Notes: generated from the sequence alone by a model not told the origin. A DNA stretch of 37,417 nucleotides from Capnocytophaga sp. (GCA_030538675.1 JAUNTM010000014.1:1-37417), one strand, 5' to 3'. Counted from the stretch's first letter, positions 8,116-17,131 are shown. Made by a program: numbers and translations.

Positions 8116-9945
8116 ATGAAAAAGATAAAATATTCATTCTGGATGTTTATTTCCTTATTGACAATGGGTTCGTGCAGCGATTTCTTGGACGTATCCGATG
8201 AAATGGCAGACGGGCTTCAGAATATCGACCAAATATTTGACAACGTAGACTATACCCGGCGGTATTATGCCAACGTATTTACGGCAGTTCCGGATTATTC
8301 GGGAGTGGTCAACTCCGGAGGATTTAAAAACCCGTGGATGGGAATGACCGATGAGATTATTTCTACTTACGGCGATGTAGGGGATTATTCCATTTCGGAC
8401 AAAAACGAAGAAAACGTAAAATTCCACCGCTGGGGCGATGCGTACAAACTTATCCGCCAAGCGAATATTTTCCTTGCCAACGTAAAACCGCTCGTGGCGG
8501 AAGGTTCGCAAGCCGACGTATTGCGTCCCGCCGAAGTTGCCGAAATGAAGGCAAATGTCCGCTTTATGCGTGCTTTCTACCACTATATGCTTTTTGAGCA
8601 ATACGGTTCTATCCAATTGGTGAAAGACCGTATTTTTGCAAGTTCCGATGATATGGACATTCCGCGTGCACCGCTCGATGAGGTCATCAATTATATTGAC
8701 GAAGAACTGCTCGCCGTATCGCAAGAGCTTCGGCAAGCACCTATTGAAGACGAGCAATACCGTGCGTGGCCAACCAAAGGCGTTGCCCTTGCCGTGCGTG
8801 CCAAACTCTGGATGTACGCCGCAAGTCCGCTTTTCAACGGCGGTTACCGCGAAGCCTTGTCGGTAATGACCCCTGCGGGCGATAACGGAGCGATGGTACG
8901 TATGTATCCCGACCATGATGCCTCAAAATGGCAGAAAGCCAAAAATGCCGTCAAGGATTTTATCGATTATGCCGAAGCCGGAAATTACGAACTTTATTCG
9001 ACAGGCAACCCAGCGACCGATGTGTACGAACTTTTCCAGAAATACACCAAAGAAATCGTTTGGGCTACGGCGACCACCAATTGGGGCGGTATGGACGGCG
9101 ATGCTTTTGACCGTCGTGCCACGCCGAGAAGCGAGCAGAACGGACTGGGTTCAATAGCGGTTTTCCAAGAATTGGTGGACGATTTTTATATGGCAGACGG
9201 ATTGCCCATTGCCGACACCGATTTCTTGCCGGCATCACCCGATTATACTGAAAATGGCTTCTCCGCTATGAATGGAGTGCAGGTGTCAAATATGTGGGTG
9301 GGCAGAGAGCCTCGTTTTTACAACACCGTTTTCTTTCAAGGGAGAAAATGGCATATCACCAATAACGTTATCGAGTTCCATCTCGGTTCGCCCAATGACA
9401 TGACGGGGCAGCACACCCGCACAGGATATATGCTTTACAAGCGTTTCAACCGCCAAGTGCACAAGCGTACTCCGGGCGTAACCAGCCGTTTCCGTCCGTC
9501 AATTATTTTCCGTTTGGCGGATTTCCATTTGCTGTACGCCGAAGTGCTGAACGAAACCGACCCTGCCGATACCAACGTTTTGGTCTATCTGAACAAAGTG
9601 CGTACCCGTGCCGGACTTCCTGCCATCGAAACGCTGAATCCTGCCGTTGCAGGCAACCAAGATTTGCAGCGAAAAGCCATCCGCAGAGAACGCCGCATTG
9701 AACTTGCCACCGAAGGACAGCGCTATTTTGATGTCCGCCGATGGATGATTGCCGATACCGATGAAGGACAGCAAAACAGAGATTTGCACGGAATGAATAT
9801 GGGAGCGGCATTGCCCGGATTCTTCACCCGAACCAGAGTGCAACGCAACGTGTTCAACCGTAAAATGTACCTCTATCCCATACCGTTCTACGAACTGCAA
9901 AAATCAAAAGGAGCAGTAGTGCAAAACCCCGGTTGGAGAATATAA
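8116..9945 (+). CDS. SusD/RagB-family glycan-binding lipoprotein 1
   Basis: The surface lid of the SusC1 importer, binding glycan and closing over the barrel. The 609-aa protein starts with a lipoprotein signal ending LLTMGSC, so Cys20 is the lipidated residue, followed by SDFLDVSDE. The N-terminal half has the TPR-like SusD pattern (EMKANVRFMRAFYHYMLFEQYG) and the C-terminal half ends with the family signature RRERRIELATEGQRYFDVRRW followed by YPIPFYELQKSKGAVVQNPGW. Length is in the upper normal range for the family. It begins 24 nt after susC1 and is probably on the same transcript, so an OFF susC1 could reduce its expression by polarity. The ligand cannot be read from sequence. Confidence 0.95.
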   Translation: MKKIKYSFWMFISLLTMGSCSDFLDVSDEMADGLQNIDQIFDNVDYTRRYYANVFTAVPDYSGVVNSGGFKNPWMGMTDEIISTYGDVGDYSISDKNEENVKFHRWGDAYKLIRQANIFLANVKPLVAEGSQADVLRPAEVAEMKANVRFMRAFYHYMLFEQYGSIQLVKDRIFASSDDMDIPRAPLDEVINYIDEELLAVSQELRQAPIEDEQYRAWPTKGVALAVRAKLWMYAASPLFNGGYREALSVMTPAGDNGAMVRMYPDHDASKWQKAKNAVKDFIDYAEAGNYELYSTGNPATDVYELFQKYTKEIVWATATTNWGGMDGDAFDRRATPRSEQNGLGSIAVFQELVDDFYMADGLPIADTDFLPASPDYTENGFSAMNGVQVSNMWVGREPRFYNTVFFQGRKWHITNNVIEFHLGSPNDMTGQHTRTGYMLYKRFNRQVHKRTPGVTSRFRPSIIFRLADFHLLYAEVLNETDPADTNVLVYLNKVRTRAGLPAIETLNPAVAGNQDLQRKAIRRERRIELATEGQRYFDVRRWMIADTDEGQQNRDLHGMNMGAALPGFFTRTRVQRNVFNRKMYLYPIPFYELQKSKGAVVQNPGWRI

Positions 9946-9959
9946 ACCTTTTAAATTTG

Positions 9960-11306
9960 ATGAAAATGAAATATTCTATAGTATTTTTTGCAATTTGTGC
10001 CGCATTTTTGTACGGATGCGACAAGAATGATACGGCGGAAGGAAAAGCTCCGGGCGTGCTGTACCTTTCAGAGAATGGCGTGAACAAACTAACGTCGTAT
10101 GATGTGGGCGAAACCTTTGAAAAAGAAATCTGGGTAGGCAAAGGCGGTCTGTCAAGCGCCGCCATTCCGTACCGTGTGGAAGTCGCCGCACAGTGGCTCG
10201 ATTCGGTCAATGTTGCCAACGGCACCTCATTCAGCCTGTTGCCTGCCGACAGCTATGAGTTGGTTGCCGAAGCCGAAGCCATCGGAGGAATTTCGGGCGA
10301 AATAAAAACCGTACTCCGCTATGACCCCGACAAAATATTGTCGCATTCGGGCAACCAATACGATGCGGAAACCTTTATGCTGCCGTTGCAATTGACATCA
10401 ACGCAGGCAGGAGTAGTCAATCCCGCCAAGAGAAGTGTTTTTTATACCTTCGCAGTGTCTGACCCGATACTTCAGATTATGGACGAAGGCATTGTTACCG
10501 TAAATTTGTCGGGAACAGATGCGATTGATTTGAAAACGACATTAGGCGTTCCGTTTTCCAATAAATGGGATATTACCGCTACGATTGGGCATAAACAGGA
10601 GACTATTGATGCGTACAACACGACCAACAATTCGTTTTTTGCACTGTTGCCTTCAACGAGCTATTCGGGCGAAGACACTGCTGTATTGGCTTCGGGAGAG
10701 AACAGCAAAGAAGTGGTTTATACCGTCAATGCTTCGCAGATAGCCCCCGGCAATTACATTCTGCCCGTACAGATTTCGGCAATCACATCGTCATTAAACG
10801 GCACGGTTACGGACAATATCAAGTTCAATGCCGAAAAAAGCAAGTTGTTTATTTTCTCCAAAATGGGTGAAAAACTCTCCAAAACAGGTTGGACAATCAC
10901 GTCTGTCAATTCCGAAGAAAAAACAGGCGAAGGAACAAATAACGGACAGGCAAAACACATGATTGACGATAATCTCAACACGTTTTGGCACAGCAGATGG
11001 CAAGGCGGAGATGACCCGTTGCCTTTTGAAATTGTGGTGGATATGGGAGCGGAACATTTAGTATCGCAGATAGAAATCATTCCGAGAAACAATGCCAATA
11101 ACGGTATTACGCACCTGCGGTTTGAAACCAGTACCGACGGCACTACGTGGGAATACGTAGGAAGGTTTGAGTTTGTGTATTCGGCAGCTTCATTGGTATA
11201 TGCCGTAAAAGCGAGCAATTGCCGCTACATCAAAGTCATTGTTCCCGAAGACGGGGCAAAATCAAGAGTTGCCGCCATAAGGGAAATGAACGCCTACGGA
11301 AGGTAA
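9960..11306 (+). CDS. DUF1735 plus F5/8 type C (discoidin-like) surface lipoprotein
   Basis: A likely surface glycan-binding protein of unit 1. The 448-aa product from ATG 9960 begins MKMKYSIVFF and has a lipobox ending LYGC (Cys20). The open frame reaches back to a TTG at 9933 inside susD1, but the ATG at 9960 gives a clean lipoprotein signal. Residues ~30-290 contain two repeats of the DUF1735/BT_3987 type, each with a hydrophobic core and a phrase such as NGTSFSLLPADSYEL or NNSFFALLPSTSYSG. Residues ~305-448 form an F5/8 type C jelly roll: GWTITSVNSEE, then ...HMIDDNLNTFWHSRW, then EIVVDMG and the closing NCRYIKVIVPE...VAAIREMNAYGR. It carries no catalytic domain. It lies 14 nt after susD1, so it completes the operon. 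Confidence 0.88.
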   Translation: MKMKYSIVFFAICAAFLYGCDKNDTAEGKAPGVLYLSENGVNKLTSYDVGETFEKEIWVGKGGLSSAAIPYRVEVAAQWLDSVNVANGTSFSLLPADSYELVAEAEAIGGISGEIKTVLRYDPDKILSHSGNQYDAETFMLPLQLTSTQAGVVNPAKRSVFYTFAVSDPILQIMDEGIVTVNLSGTDAIDLKTTLGVPFSNKWDITATIGHKQETIDAYNTTNNSFFALLPSTSYSGEDTAVLASGENSKEVVYTVNASQIAPGNYILPVQISAITSSLNGTVTDNIKFNAEKSKLFIFSKMGEKLSKTGWTITSVNSEEKTGEGTNNGQAKHMIDDNLNTFWHSRWQGGDDPLPFEIVVDMGAEHLVSQIEIIPRNNANNGITHLRFETSTDGTTWEYVGRFEFVYSAASLVYAVKASNCRYIKVIVPEDGAKSRVAAIREMNAYGR

Positions 11307-11309
11307 TTT

Positions 11310-11379
11310 AACGTGAGGTTGGTTTGATAAGTAATTGAATAACAGCATCTTACTTTTGTTCTTATGTCGAACTCACGTT
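11310..11379. repeat. MITE-like inverted-repeat element, 70-bp internally deleted copy
   Basis: The ends are AACGTGAG and CTCACGTT. Read on this strand it matches the reverse complement of the 142-bp element at 30511-30652 at both ends: the TTGAATAxCAGCATCTTACTTTTG block is almost identical and the right end (TCGAACTCACGTT) is identical. About 70 bp of the centre, the GGAGAGG-type core, is missing. It is inserted between the lipoprotein stop codon and that gene's terminator. Confidence 0.78.
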
Positions 11380-11402
11380 AGTTAATGTTTTTACGTAAGC
11401 TC

Positions 11403-11438
11403 AAAGTCGTGCTTTTTCCGAAGAAAAAGCACGACTTT
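11403..11438 (+). terminator. intrinsic terminator of unit 1
   Basis: AAAGTCGTGCTTTTTC (11403-11418) pairs perfectly over 16 bp with 11423-11438 around a CGAA loop. It is A/T-rich at the base, so it may act on both strands. The terminator after susD2 has the same architecture. Confidence 0.88.
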
Positions 11439-11501
11439 ATTGTAAAAAACCGCTTGCTGTACAAAAGTCAGGCTGGAAACTCCCACAAGTCGTATTACTA
11501 C

Positions 11502-11563
11502 TACCTTTGTAGATAATCAAAAGAGATGGATAAAAAAGTGCTTTTACTGTAGTAAGCATTTTT
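11502..11563 (+). ncRNA. possible short leader RNA or mini-ORF upstream of unit 2
   Basis: A TACCTTTG box (11502-11509) is followed by ATG at 11526, an 8-codon frame MDKKVLLL ending at TAG 11550-11552, and an imperfect hairpin (11539-11558) running into TTTTT. Promoter box, short transcript and hairpin plus T-run are in the right order for a ~50-nt RNA. No -33 element is evident and all parts are weak, so this is tentative. Confidence 0.25.
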
Positions 11564-11689
11564 CTTAGAAAATGCAGAAAAACAACATCCCGCCAAGCCT
11601 GAAAAGCAGTTTTGTTTCAAAGTTGCGTTTTTCAAACGGAAGATAAATATTAAAATAGGATTTGCAGGTGTTTATTTAAAAAAAATAAA

Positions 11690-11697
11690 TATCTTTG
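11690..11697 (+). promoter_or_regulatory. promoter -7 box of SusC/D unit 2
   Basis: TATCTTTG matches TAnnTTTG exactly and lies 41 nt before the ATG of susC2. The nearest upstream TTTG (11661-11664) is 25 nt away, wider than the usual spacing. Confidence 0.6.
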
Positions 11698-11738
11698 CCC
11701 TACATTTAACCAATTACATAACCAAAACCTAAAGTAAT

Positions 11739-14700
11739 ATGATTCGACTTTGTTTGAAAAGATGCGAAAAAAACGCATTTGTAATCGTATGGCTGCTTTT
11801 ATGTGTACCGATGAGTATACATAAAAATTATGGGGGGGGGTATTTTGATAGAGAAAATCTATCAACCACTTCGCTTTTGCAGCAACATACTCTTTCCGGA
11901 ACAGTAACCGATGCACAAGGAATGCCACTTCCGGGAGTGAGCGTTGTCGTAAAAGGAACGACACGAGGCGTAGCAACAGACTTCAACGGACGCTACGAAA
12001 TAGCTGTTTCGGCTTCTGAAATTCTTGAATTTTCATACTTAGGTTACAAAACCGTAGAAGTAACCGTAGGTACATCGGCAACACTGAACGTAACCTTACA
12101 AGAAGATTCCCAACAACTCGATGAAGTAGTGGTTGTCGGCTTCGGGACGCAGAGAAAAGTAAACCTCACAGGATCAGTGGCTACGGTCAATACCGAACTG
12201 TTGGATTCCCGTCCCGTATCACAATTGGGGCAGGCATTGCAAGGAGCGGTGCCGGGGCTGAACCTTAATGTGGGGTCGCTCGGCGGACAGCTCGGGCAGA
12301 CAATGAACATCAATGTCCGGGGTGCAGGAACTATCGGGCAGGGGTCGGGAGCTTCGCCGCTCATTCTCATCGACGGTATCGAAGGGAATATGCAGAACCT
12401 CAACCCGAATGACATCGCCAGTATTTCGGTACTGAAAGATGCTGCTTCATCGGCAATCTACGGCTCAAGAGCGGCATTCGGTGTTATCTTGATTACCACC
12501 AAACGGGGCTTGGAAGGCAAAATGACCCTCACGTACAGCAGCAATCTCCGCTACAGCGGGCCTGCCAATCTTCCCAACCAACTTGACTCGTGGCGTTTTG
12601 CCAATTACTTCAACGAAGCCGCCGCCAACCAAGGACAAGGAGCTATTTTTGATGACGATACGCTCAACCGCATCCAGCAATATATGGCAGGCGAAATCAC
12701 CACCACCACCATTCCCAACGGACGCAATTGGAATTTCCACCAAAGAGCCAATGACAACGTGAACTGGTGGAAAACCCACTTCGGGTGGAGCTGGGCAAGT
12801 GAGCACAACGTATCGCTCAGAGGCGGTTCGGAACGGCTCAAATACTACGCTTCCGCCAATTTGCTTGACCAAGACGGAAATCTTACCTACGGGAAAGACA
12901 CTTACAAGCGTGTCAATGCAATGCTGCGTATCGATACCAAAATCAACGATTATCTAGAGTTTAACGTCGATACGAAGTTTATCCGCTTTACGCTCGATAA
13001 TCCGTTGCTGGTAGAGTTGCCCGGCAATTCGGGTTTGTTCTATCACAACATCGTGCAAATGTGGCCGATGATGCCGTTCAAAGACCCCAACGGGTACTAT
13101 ATGCGTAACGGACGGTTGGCTTCAATGACCAGCGACAGCCGTGCCGTAACCAATAATGATAATTTGTACGCACAAGGGCAATTCATCTTGCGTCCGCTGA
13201 AAAACTGGAACATCTACGCACAGGCAGGAACGAGGATTGTCAACCAGAACAAGCACTCGCAATTGGTTCCTGTATTTGAATACGACATTGACGGAAACCC
13301 GCTCCCGATGCTCTATGCGTTGGGCGTTTCGGCATTTCCGGCAGGAGCTACTTTTGCCGAAGACGAGTACGCAAACACCAATTTCTATACCACGAGCCTC
13401 TATTCCGATTATTCGTTCGGCATCGACCGGCACGATTTCAAAATAATGCTCGGTATGAATACGGAAGAAAGCAAAAGCAAAGGTTTGGGTGCCCGCCGCC
13501 CCGATTTGATTACACCTTTGGTACCGCAAATTAGTGCGGCTACGGGCGAAGACAAAATACAGAGTTCGTATCTGCAAAATTGGGCAACTGCCGGCGTATT
13601 CGGGCGGTTGAACTATTCGTTTGCCGACAAATATATGATAGAAGCCAATTTGCGTTACGACGGTTCTTCACGCTTCCTCCGCAACCAACGGTGGACGTGG
13701 CTTCCTTCTTTTTCCGTAGGGTGGAACGTGGCGAACGAGGCTTTCTTTGAGCCGCTTGCGCAATATGTCAATACGCTGAAACCTCGTTTTTCGTGGGGAA
13801 CGCTCGGCAACCAAAATACAAGTTCGCTCTATCCGTTCTATTTGACGCAGGGCGTGAGTGCCAACGGCGGTTCGTGGTTAGTGGGCGGAAGCCGTCCTAC
13901 CATTGCCTATGCTCCGGGGGTTATCAGCGATTTCCTTACGTGGGAAAAAGTGTATAACACCAATTACGGGGTTGATGTGGGAGCATTTAACAGCCGCCTG
14001 CAGTTGAGTTTCGATTATTTTGTCCGTACTACGGAAGATATGGTAGGCCCTGCCGCCGAAGTGGGAGCGGCGTACGGTATCGGGTTGCCACCGACGAACA
14101 ATGCCAAACTCCGCAACAAAGGCTGGGAATTGCAAATCGACTGGAACGACCAAATAGGCGATTTCAAATATTCATTGGGTTTCAACCTTTCGGACAACCG
14201 TGTACGCGTATTGAGCTACCCGAATCCGTCCAATTCGCTCGGAACGTATTATAACGGACAAGAATTGGGCGAAATCTGGGGGTACACCACGCAAGGCATC
14301 GCCAAAACCGACCAAGAAATGACCGACTGGCTGGCACACACAAGCCAACAACGGCTTTCGGGCGTGTGGCAGGCAGGCGATATTATGTACGTAGATACGA
14401 ACGGCGACGGCGAAATCAGCAGTGGGGCAAACACGCTGGACGATCCGGGCGACCGCAGCATCATCGGAAATTCCAATCCGCGATTCCGCTTCGGGTTCAA
14501 TCTCGGAGCTGCCTACAAAGGCTTTGACCTCGGTATTTTCCTGCAAGGTGTGATGAAACGCGATTACTGGCTCGGCGGGTCTTATTTTTGGGGAACGTCC
14601 AGTGGCGGTATGTGGCAGGCAACCGGATTTGAAGAACATCTCGATTATTTCCGTCCGGAAGGTACTACGTCCGTATTCGGGGCAAATGTAGATGCGTACT

Positions 14701-14999
14701 ATCCGCGTCCGTATATGGGCGGGCGGGCTGCCAAAAACGAGCAGGTGCAAACCCGCTATCTGCAAAATGCCGCTTATTTGCGGGTGAAAAACATACAGCT
14801 CGGGTACAGCCTTCCGCAGGAAGTGCTTGCCAAAGTGGGCATCGACAAACTGCGGGTATATGTGAGTGGCGAAAACCTGATGACCTTCTCAAAAGTCGCT
14901 AAAATGTACGACCCCGAAGTGTTGGACGGAGGCTTTGGTTCGGGCAAATCATATCCGCTTTCGCAAACCATTTCGTTTGGCGTAAACCTTTCGCTTTAA
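11739..14999 (+). CDS. SusC-family TonB-dependent receptor 2, in frame (phase ON)
   Basis: An outer-membrane glycan importer of 1086 aa. A basic, hydrophobic N-terminus (residues ~1-27) serves as signal peptide, then Gly32-Gly33-Gly34 are encoded by nine Gs at 11832-11840. Next come a CarboxypepD_reg-like domain (~51-122), the TonB box DEVVVVGFG (~128-136), the plug domain (~140-250, with LILIDGIEG and VLKDAASSAIYGSRA) and the beta barrel ending in FGVNLSL. There is no STN domain, so it is not an ECF/anti-sigma transducer. A gain of one G would stop translation within three codons of the tract; a loss of one would stop it about 25 codons later. SusD2 follows after 19 nt. The glycan is probably the substrate of the GH20 and sulfatase downstream. 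Confidence 0.95.
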   Translation: MIRLCLKRCEKNAFVIVWLLLCVPMSIHKNYGGGYFDRENLSTTSLLQQHTLSGTVTDAQGMPLPGVSVVVKGTTRGVATDFNGRYEIAVSASEILEFSYLGYKTVEVTVGTSATLNVTLQEDSQQLDEVVVVGFGTQRKVNLTGSVATVNTELLDSRPVSQLGQALQGAVPGLNLNVGSLGGQLGQTMNINVRGAGTIGQGSGASPLILIDGIEGNMQNLNPNDIASISVLKDAASSAIYGSRAAFGVILITTKRGLEGKMTLTYSSNLRYSGPANLPNQLDSWRFANYFNEAAANQGQGAIFDDDTLNRIQQYMAGEITTTTIPNGRNWNFHQRANDNVNWWKTHFGWSWASEHNVSLRGGSERLKYYASANLLDQDGNLTYGKDTYKRVNAMLRIDTKINDYLEFNVDTKFIRFTLDNPLLVELPGNSGLFYHNIVQMWPMMPFKDPNGYYMRNGRLASMTSDSRAVTNNDNLYAQGQFILRPLKNWNIYAQAGTRIVNQNKHSQLVPVFEYDIDGNPLPMLYALGVSAFPAGATFAEDEYANTNFYTTSLYSDYSFGIDRHDFKIMLGMNTEESKSKGLGARRPDLITPLVPQISAATGEDKIQSSYLQNWATAGVFGRLNYSFADKYMIEANLRYDGSSRFLRNQRWTWLPSFSVGWNVANEAFFEPLAQYVNTLKPRFSWGTLGNQNTSSLYPFYLTQGVSANGGSWLVGGSRPTIAYAPGVISDFLTWEKVYNTNYGVDVGAFNSRLQLSFDYFVRTTEDMVGPAAEVGAAYGIGLPPTNNAKLRNKGWELQIDWNDQIGDFKYSLGFNLSDNRVRVLSYPNPSNSLGTYYNGQELGEIWGYTTQGIAKTDQEMTDWLAHTSQQRLSGVWQAGDIMYVDTNGDGEISSGANTLDDPGDRSIIGNSNPRFRFGFNLGAAYKGFDLGIFLQGVMKRDYWLGGSYFWGTSSGGMWQATGFEEHLDYFRPEGTTSVFGANVDAYYPRPYMGGRAAKNEQVQTRYLQNAAYLRVKNIQLGYSLPQEVLAKVGIDKLRVYVSGENLMTFSKVAKMYDPEVLDGGFGSGKSYPLSQTISFGVNLSL
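11832..11840 (+). repeat. homopolymeric (G)9 tract in susC2, likely phase-variation switch
   Basis: Nine Gs fill codons 32-34 exactly, keeping the receptor in frame. In the ON form of susC1 the Gly-Gly-Gly also falls at residues 32-34, so the switch sits at the same place in both proteins. Confidence 0.82.
11845..11865 (+). other. inverted repeat 4 nt after the susC2 G tract
   Basis: TTGATAGA (11845-11852), loop GAAAA, TCTATCAA (11858-11865): a perfect 8-bp stem. Spacing from the tract is 4 nt, the same as in susC1, although stem and loop sequences differ. Confidence 0.6.
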
Positions 15000-15018
15000 T
15001 TATAAAATAACTGATATA

Positions 15019-16980
15019 ATGAAAAAGAATATCATACATTCCATACTACTATTGGCGGGCTTACTGACGGCTTCGTGCAATAATTTTTTAGACAGAGAGC
15101 CGTTGGATTCCGTTCCTTTGGAGCGTTATTTGTGGTCTGAGTCCGATTTGGCGGCTTATTCCATACGCCAATACGGTTTGTTCCCCACCCACGCCGGATT
15201 TGGATTGGGAACGTTCGCTTCGGACAATAACAGCGACAACCAAGCCGGCGTAGGCGAAAACGGACTGTTCGTACCCAAACGTTGGAGAGTCGGGCAAAGT
15301 GGCGGTGCGTGGGGCTTCGGCAGCATCCGCGACGTGAACTATTTCATCAATACCGTCCAGCCCCGATTGGACAATGGAGAACTTACAGGAAATGCCGCCA
15401 ATGTGCGCCATTATTTGGGTGAAATGTATTTCTTCCGTGCGTACATCTATTTTTCAAAATTAGAATCATTGGGTGATTTTCCTATCTTAAAAGAATGGAT
15501 TACCGAAGATTACGATGTGGTGCGTGAAAACAGCAAACGCCGTCCCCGCAATGAAGTGGCTCGGTTTATCTTGGAAGATTTGGACAAAGCCATTTCGTAT
15601 CTGAATACGGCAGCCCCGCAATCCAACCGTTTGAACAAAAATGCGGCATTGCTTTTCAAAAGCCGGGTGGCACTTTTTGAAGGTACGTGGCTGAAATACC
15701 ACAAAGGAACTGCCCGCGTGCCGGGAGGTCCGGGTTGGCCGGGAGCAGGAAAGGATTATTTGAGCGGTTTTTCGATAAACATCGACAGCGAAATCAACTT
15801 TTTCCTCACGGAAGCCAAAGAAGCCGCACGACAGGTTGCCGATAACGTGGCTCTTTCTCCAAATTACGAACAGATGTTCAACAGCATTACGCTCAACGTT
15901 CCCGAAGTATTGCTTTGGAGACAGTACGACGCCAACGTAACCCCGATGGTCAACCATTATGTTGTCGGTTACATACAGCGCAACGGCGGCGGCGGTACCG
16001 GGTTTACACGCAGTTTTGTAGAGTCGATATTGATGAGCAACGGACTGCCGATTTACGCTGCGGCATCGGGCTATCAAGGCGATGAAACGTTTGCCAAAGT
16101 ATTCGCCGGAAGGGATAACCGCATGAAATACAACATTCTCAACGAAGGCGACCTGCTCACGACACGGGCTTCGTTTACGGAATACATCGTTAACGGCAAC
16201 GGATATTTTTACCGTCCGCCACTCACCGAAAACGGCGAAAACCGCTCAACCACAGGCTATTCCATCAAAAAAGGCTTGATGACCGACCCTGCCCAAGGAC
16301 CGACCCTGCCTTCCACTACGGCAAGCGTGGTATTCCGTGCCGCCGAAGCCTATCTCAATTATATGGAAGCTGATTTTGAGCTTTCCAACACCCTCGACGC
16401 CAATAGTTTAAGATATTGGAAAGCACTTCGCACACGTTCGGGCGTAAGCGATGACGTAAACGCTACGATTGCCGCCACCGACCTTACGAAAGAAAACGAT
16501 TTGGCGGTCTATTCGGGCAGTACGCCGGTAGATGCCACGCTGTACAACATCCGCAGGGAAAGACGCATCGAACTGGCTGCCGAAGGCTCACGTTTGAGAG
16601 ATTTACGCCGTTGGAGGGCTCTCGACAAAATGGACGGTTACATCGTGGAAGGATTTAATCTTTGGGACGAAAATTATCTAAAATACGAAGCAGACGCAAC
16701 GTTGGGGCTTCCGAAGATAGAACTCAAAGAAACAGGCGTTGCCAATCCGAGCGTTTCGGCAAGGACAGACAGCAAATACCTGCGTCCGTACCGTATCAAC
16801 ACGTCCAATGAGGCGTTTGACGGCTACAAATTCAATCCCGTGAAATACCTTGACCCGATTGCTTTTGACCATTTCAGGCTGACAACCGACACGCCCGGCA
16901 ATACCGATTACACCACCTCGACCATTTACCAAAATCCGGGTTGGAAAATCGAAACCAATTCCTTGCCCGAAGGCGATTAG
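15019..16980 (+). CDS. SusD/RagB-family glycan-binding lipoprotein 2
   Basis: Partner of SusC2, 653 aa, long for the family. The lipoprotein signal ends LLTASC (Cys20), followed by NNFLDREPLDSVP, the classical SusD opening. The TPR-like region contains GEMYFFRAYIYFSKLESLGDFP and the C-terminal region has RRERRIELAAEGSRLRDLRRW and the closing YQNPGWKIE. The motif RAAEAYLNYMEADFEL corresponds to the conserved segment that lines the SusC interface in known complexes. It begins 19 nt after susC2 and is followed by a strong terminator, so the two genes form their own transcript. Confidence 0.95.
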   Translation: MKKNIIHSILLLAGLLTASCNNFLDREPLDSVPLERYLWSESDLAAYSIRQYGLFPTHAGFGLGTFASDNNSDNQAGVGENGLFVPKRWRVGQSGGAWGFGSIRDVNYFINTVQPRLDNGELTGNAANVRHYLGEMYFFRAYIYFSKLESLGDFPILKEWITEDYDVVRENSKRRPRNEVARFILEDLDKAISYLNTAAPQSNRLNKNAALLFKSRVALFEGTWLKYHKGTARVPGGPGWPGAGKDYLSGFSINIDSEINFFLTEAKEAARQVADNVALSPNYEQMFNSITLNVPEVLLWRQYDANVTPMVNHYVVGYIQRNGGGGTGFTRSFVESILMSNGLPIYAAASGYQGDETFAKVFAGRDNRMKYNILNEGDLLTTRASFTEYIVNGNGYFYRPPLTENGENRSTTGYSIKKGLMTDPAQGPTLPSTTASVVFRAAEAYLNYMEADFELSNTLDANSLRYWKALRTRSGVSDDVNATIAATDLTKENDLAVYSGSTPVDATLYNIRRERRIELAAEGSRLRDLRRWRALDKMDGYIVEGFNLWDENYLKYEADATLGLPKIELKETGVANPSVSARTDSKYLRPYRINTSNEAFDGYKFNPVKYLDPIAFDHFRLTTDTPGNTDYTTSTIYQNPGWKIETNSLPEGD

Positions 16981-17013
16981 CCGAATTATAGAGTAACTTA
17001 TATTCTACCTACA

Positions 17014-17050
17014 AAAGCCGTGTTTTTTCCCGAAGAAAAAACACGGCTTT
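17014..17050 (+). terminator. intrinsic terminator after susD2
   Basis: AAAGCCGTGTTTTTTC (17014-17029) pairs perfectly over 16 bp with 17035-17050 around the loop CCGAA. It separates susC2-susD2 from the enzyme genes. Confidence 0.88.
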
Positions 17051-17095
17051 ACTGTTTTGTTATTTCTGAATTCCTCCAATCTTCTAAAAAATGCG

Positions 17096-17103
17096 TATCT
17101 TTG
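17096..17103 (+). promoter_or_regulatory. promoter -7 box of the GH20-sulfatase transcript
   Basis: TATCTTTG matches TAnnTTTG and lies 28 nt before the ATG at 17132, just downstream of the susD2 terminator. This implies that the enzymes are transcribed separately from the receptor pair. Confidence 0.6.
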
Positions 17104-17131
17104 TACGAACCAACCCATACCAACTTTAAAA

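Larger units (their letters stand above)
11307..11738. other. intergenic region between unit 1 and unit 2
   Basis: This 432-nt gap holds, in order, a short inverted-repeat element (11310-11379), a terminator (11403-11438), a possible short transcript with an 8-codon reading frame (11502-11563), and the unit 2 promoter (11690-11697). The stretch 11564-11660 shows nothing I can name. Confidence 0.6.

Noticed and set aside
13122..14765. Long antisense frames within the SusC genes (for example 14172-14765 minus)
   Set aside because: They mirror the codon pattern of the real gene on the other strand and resemble no protein family.
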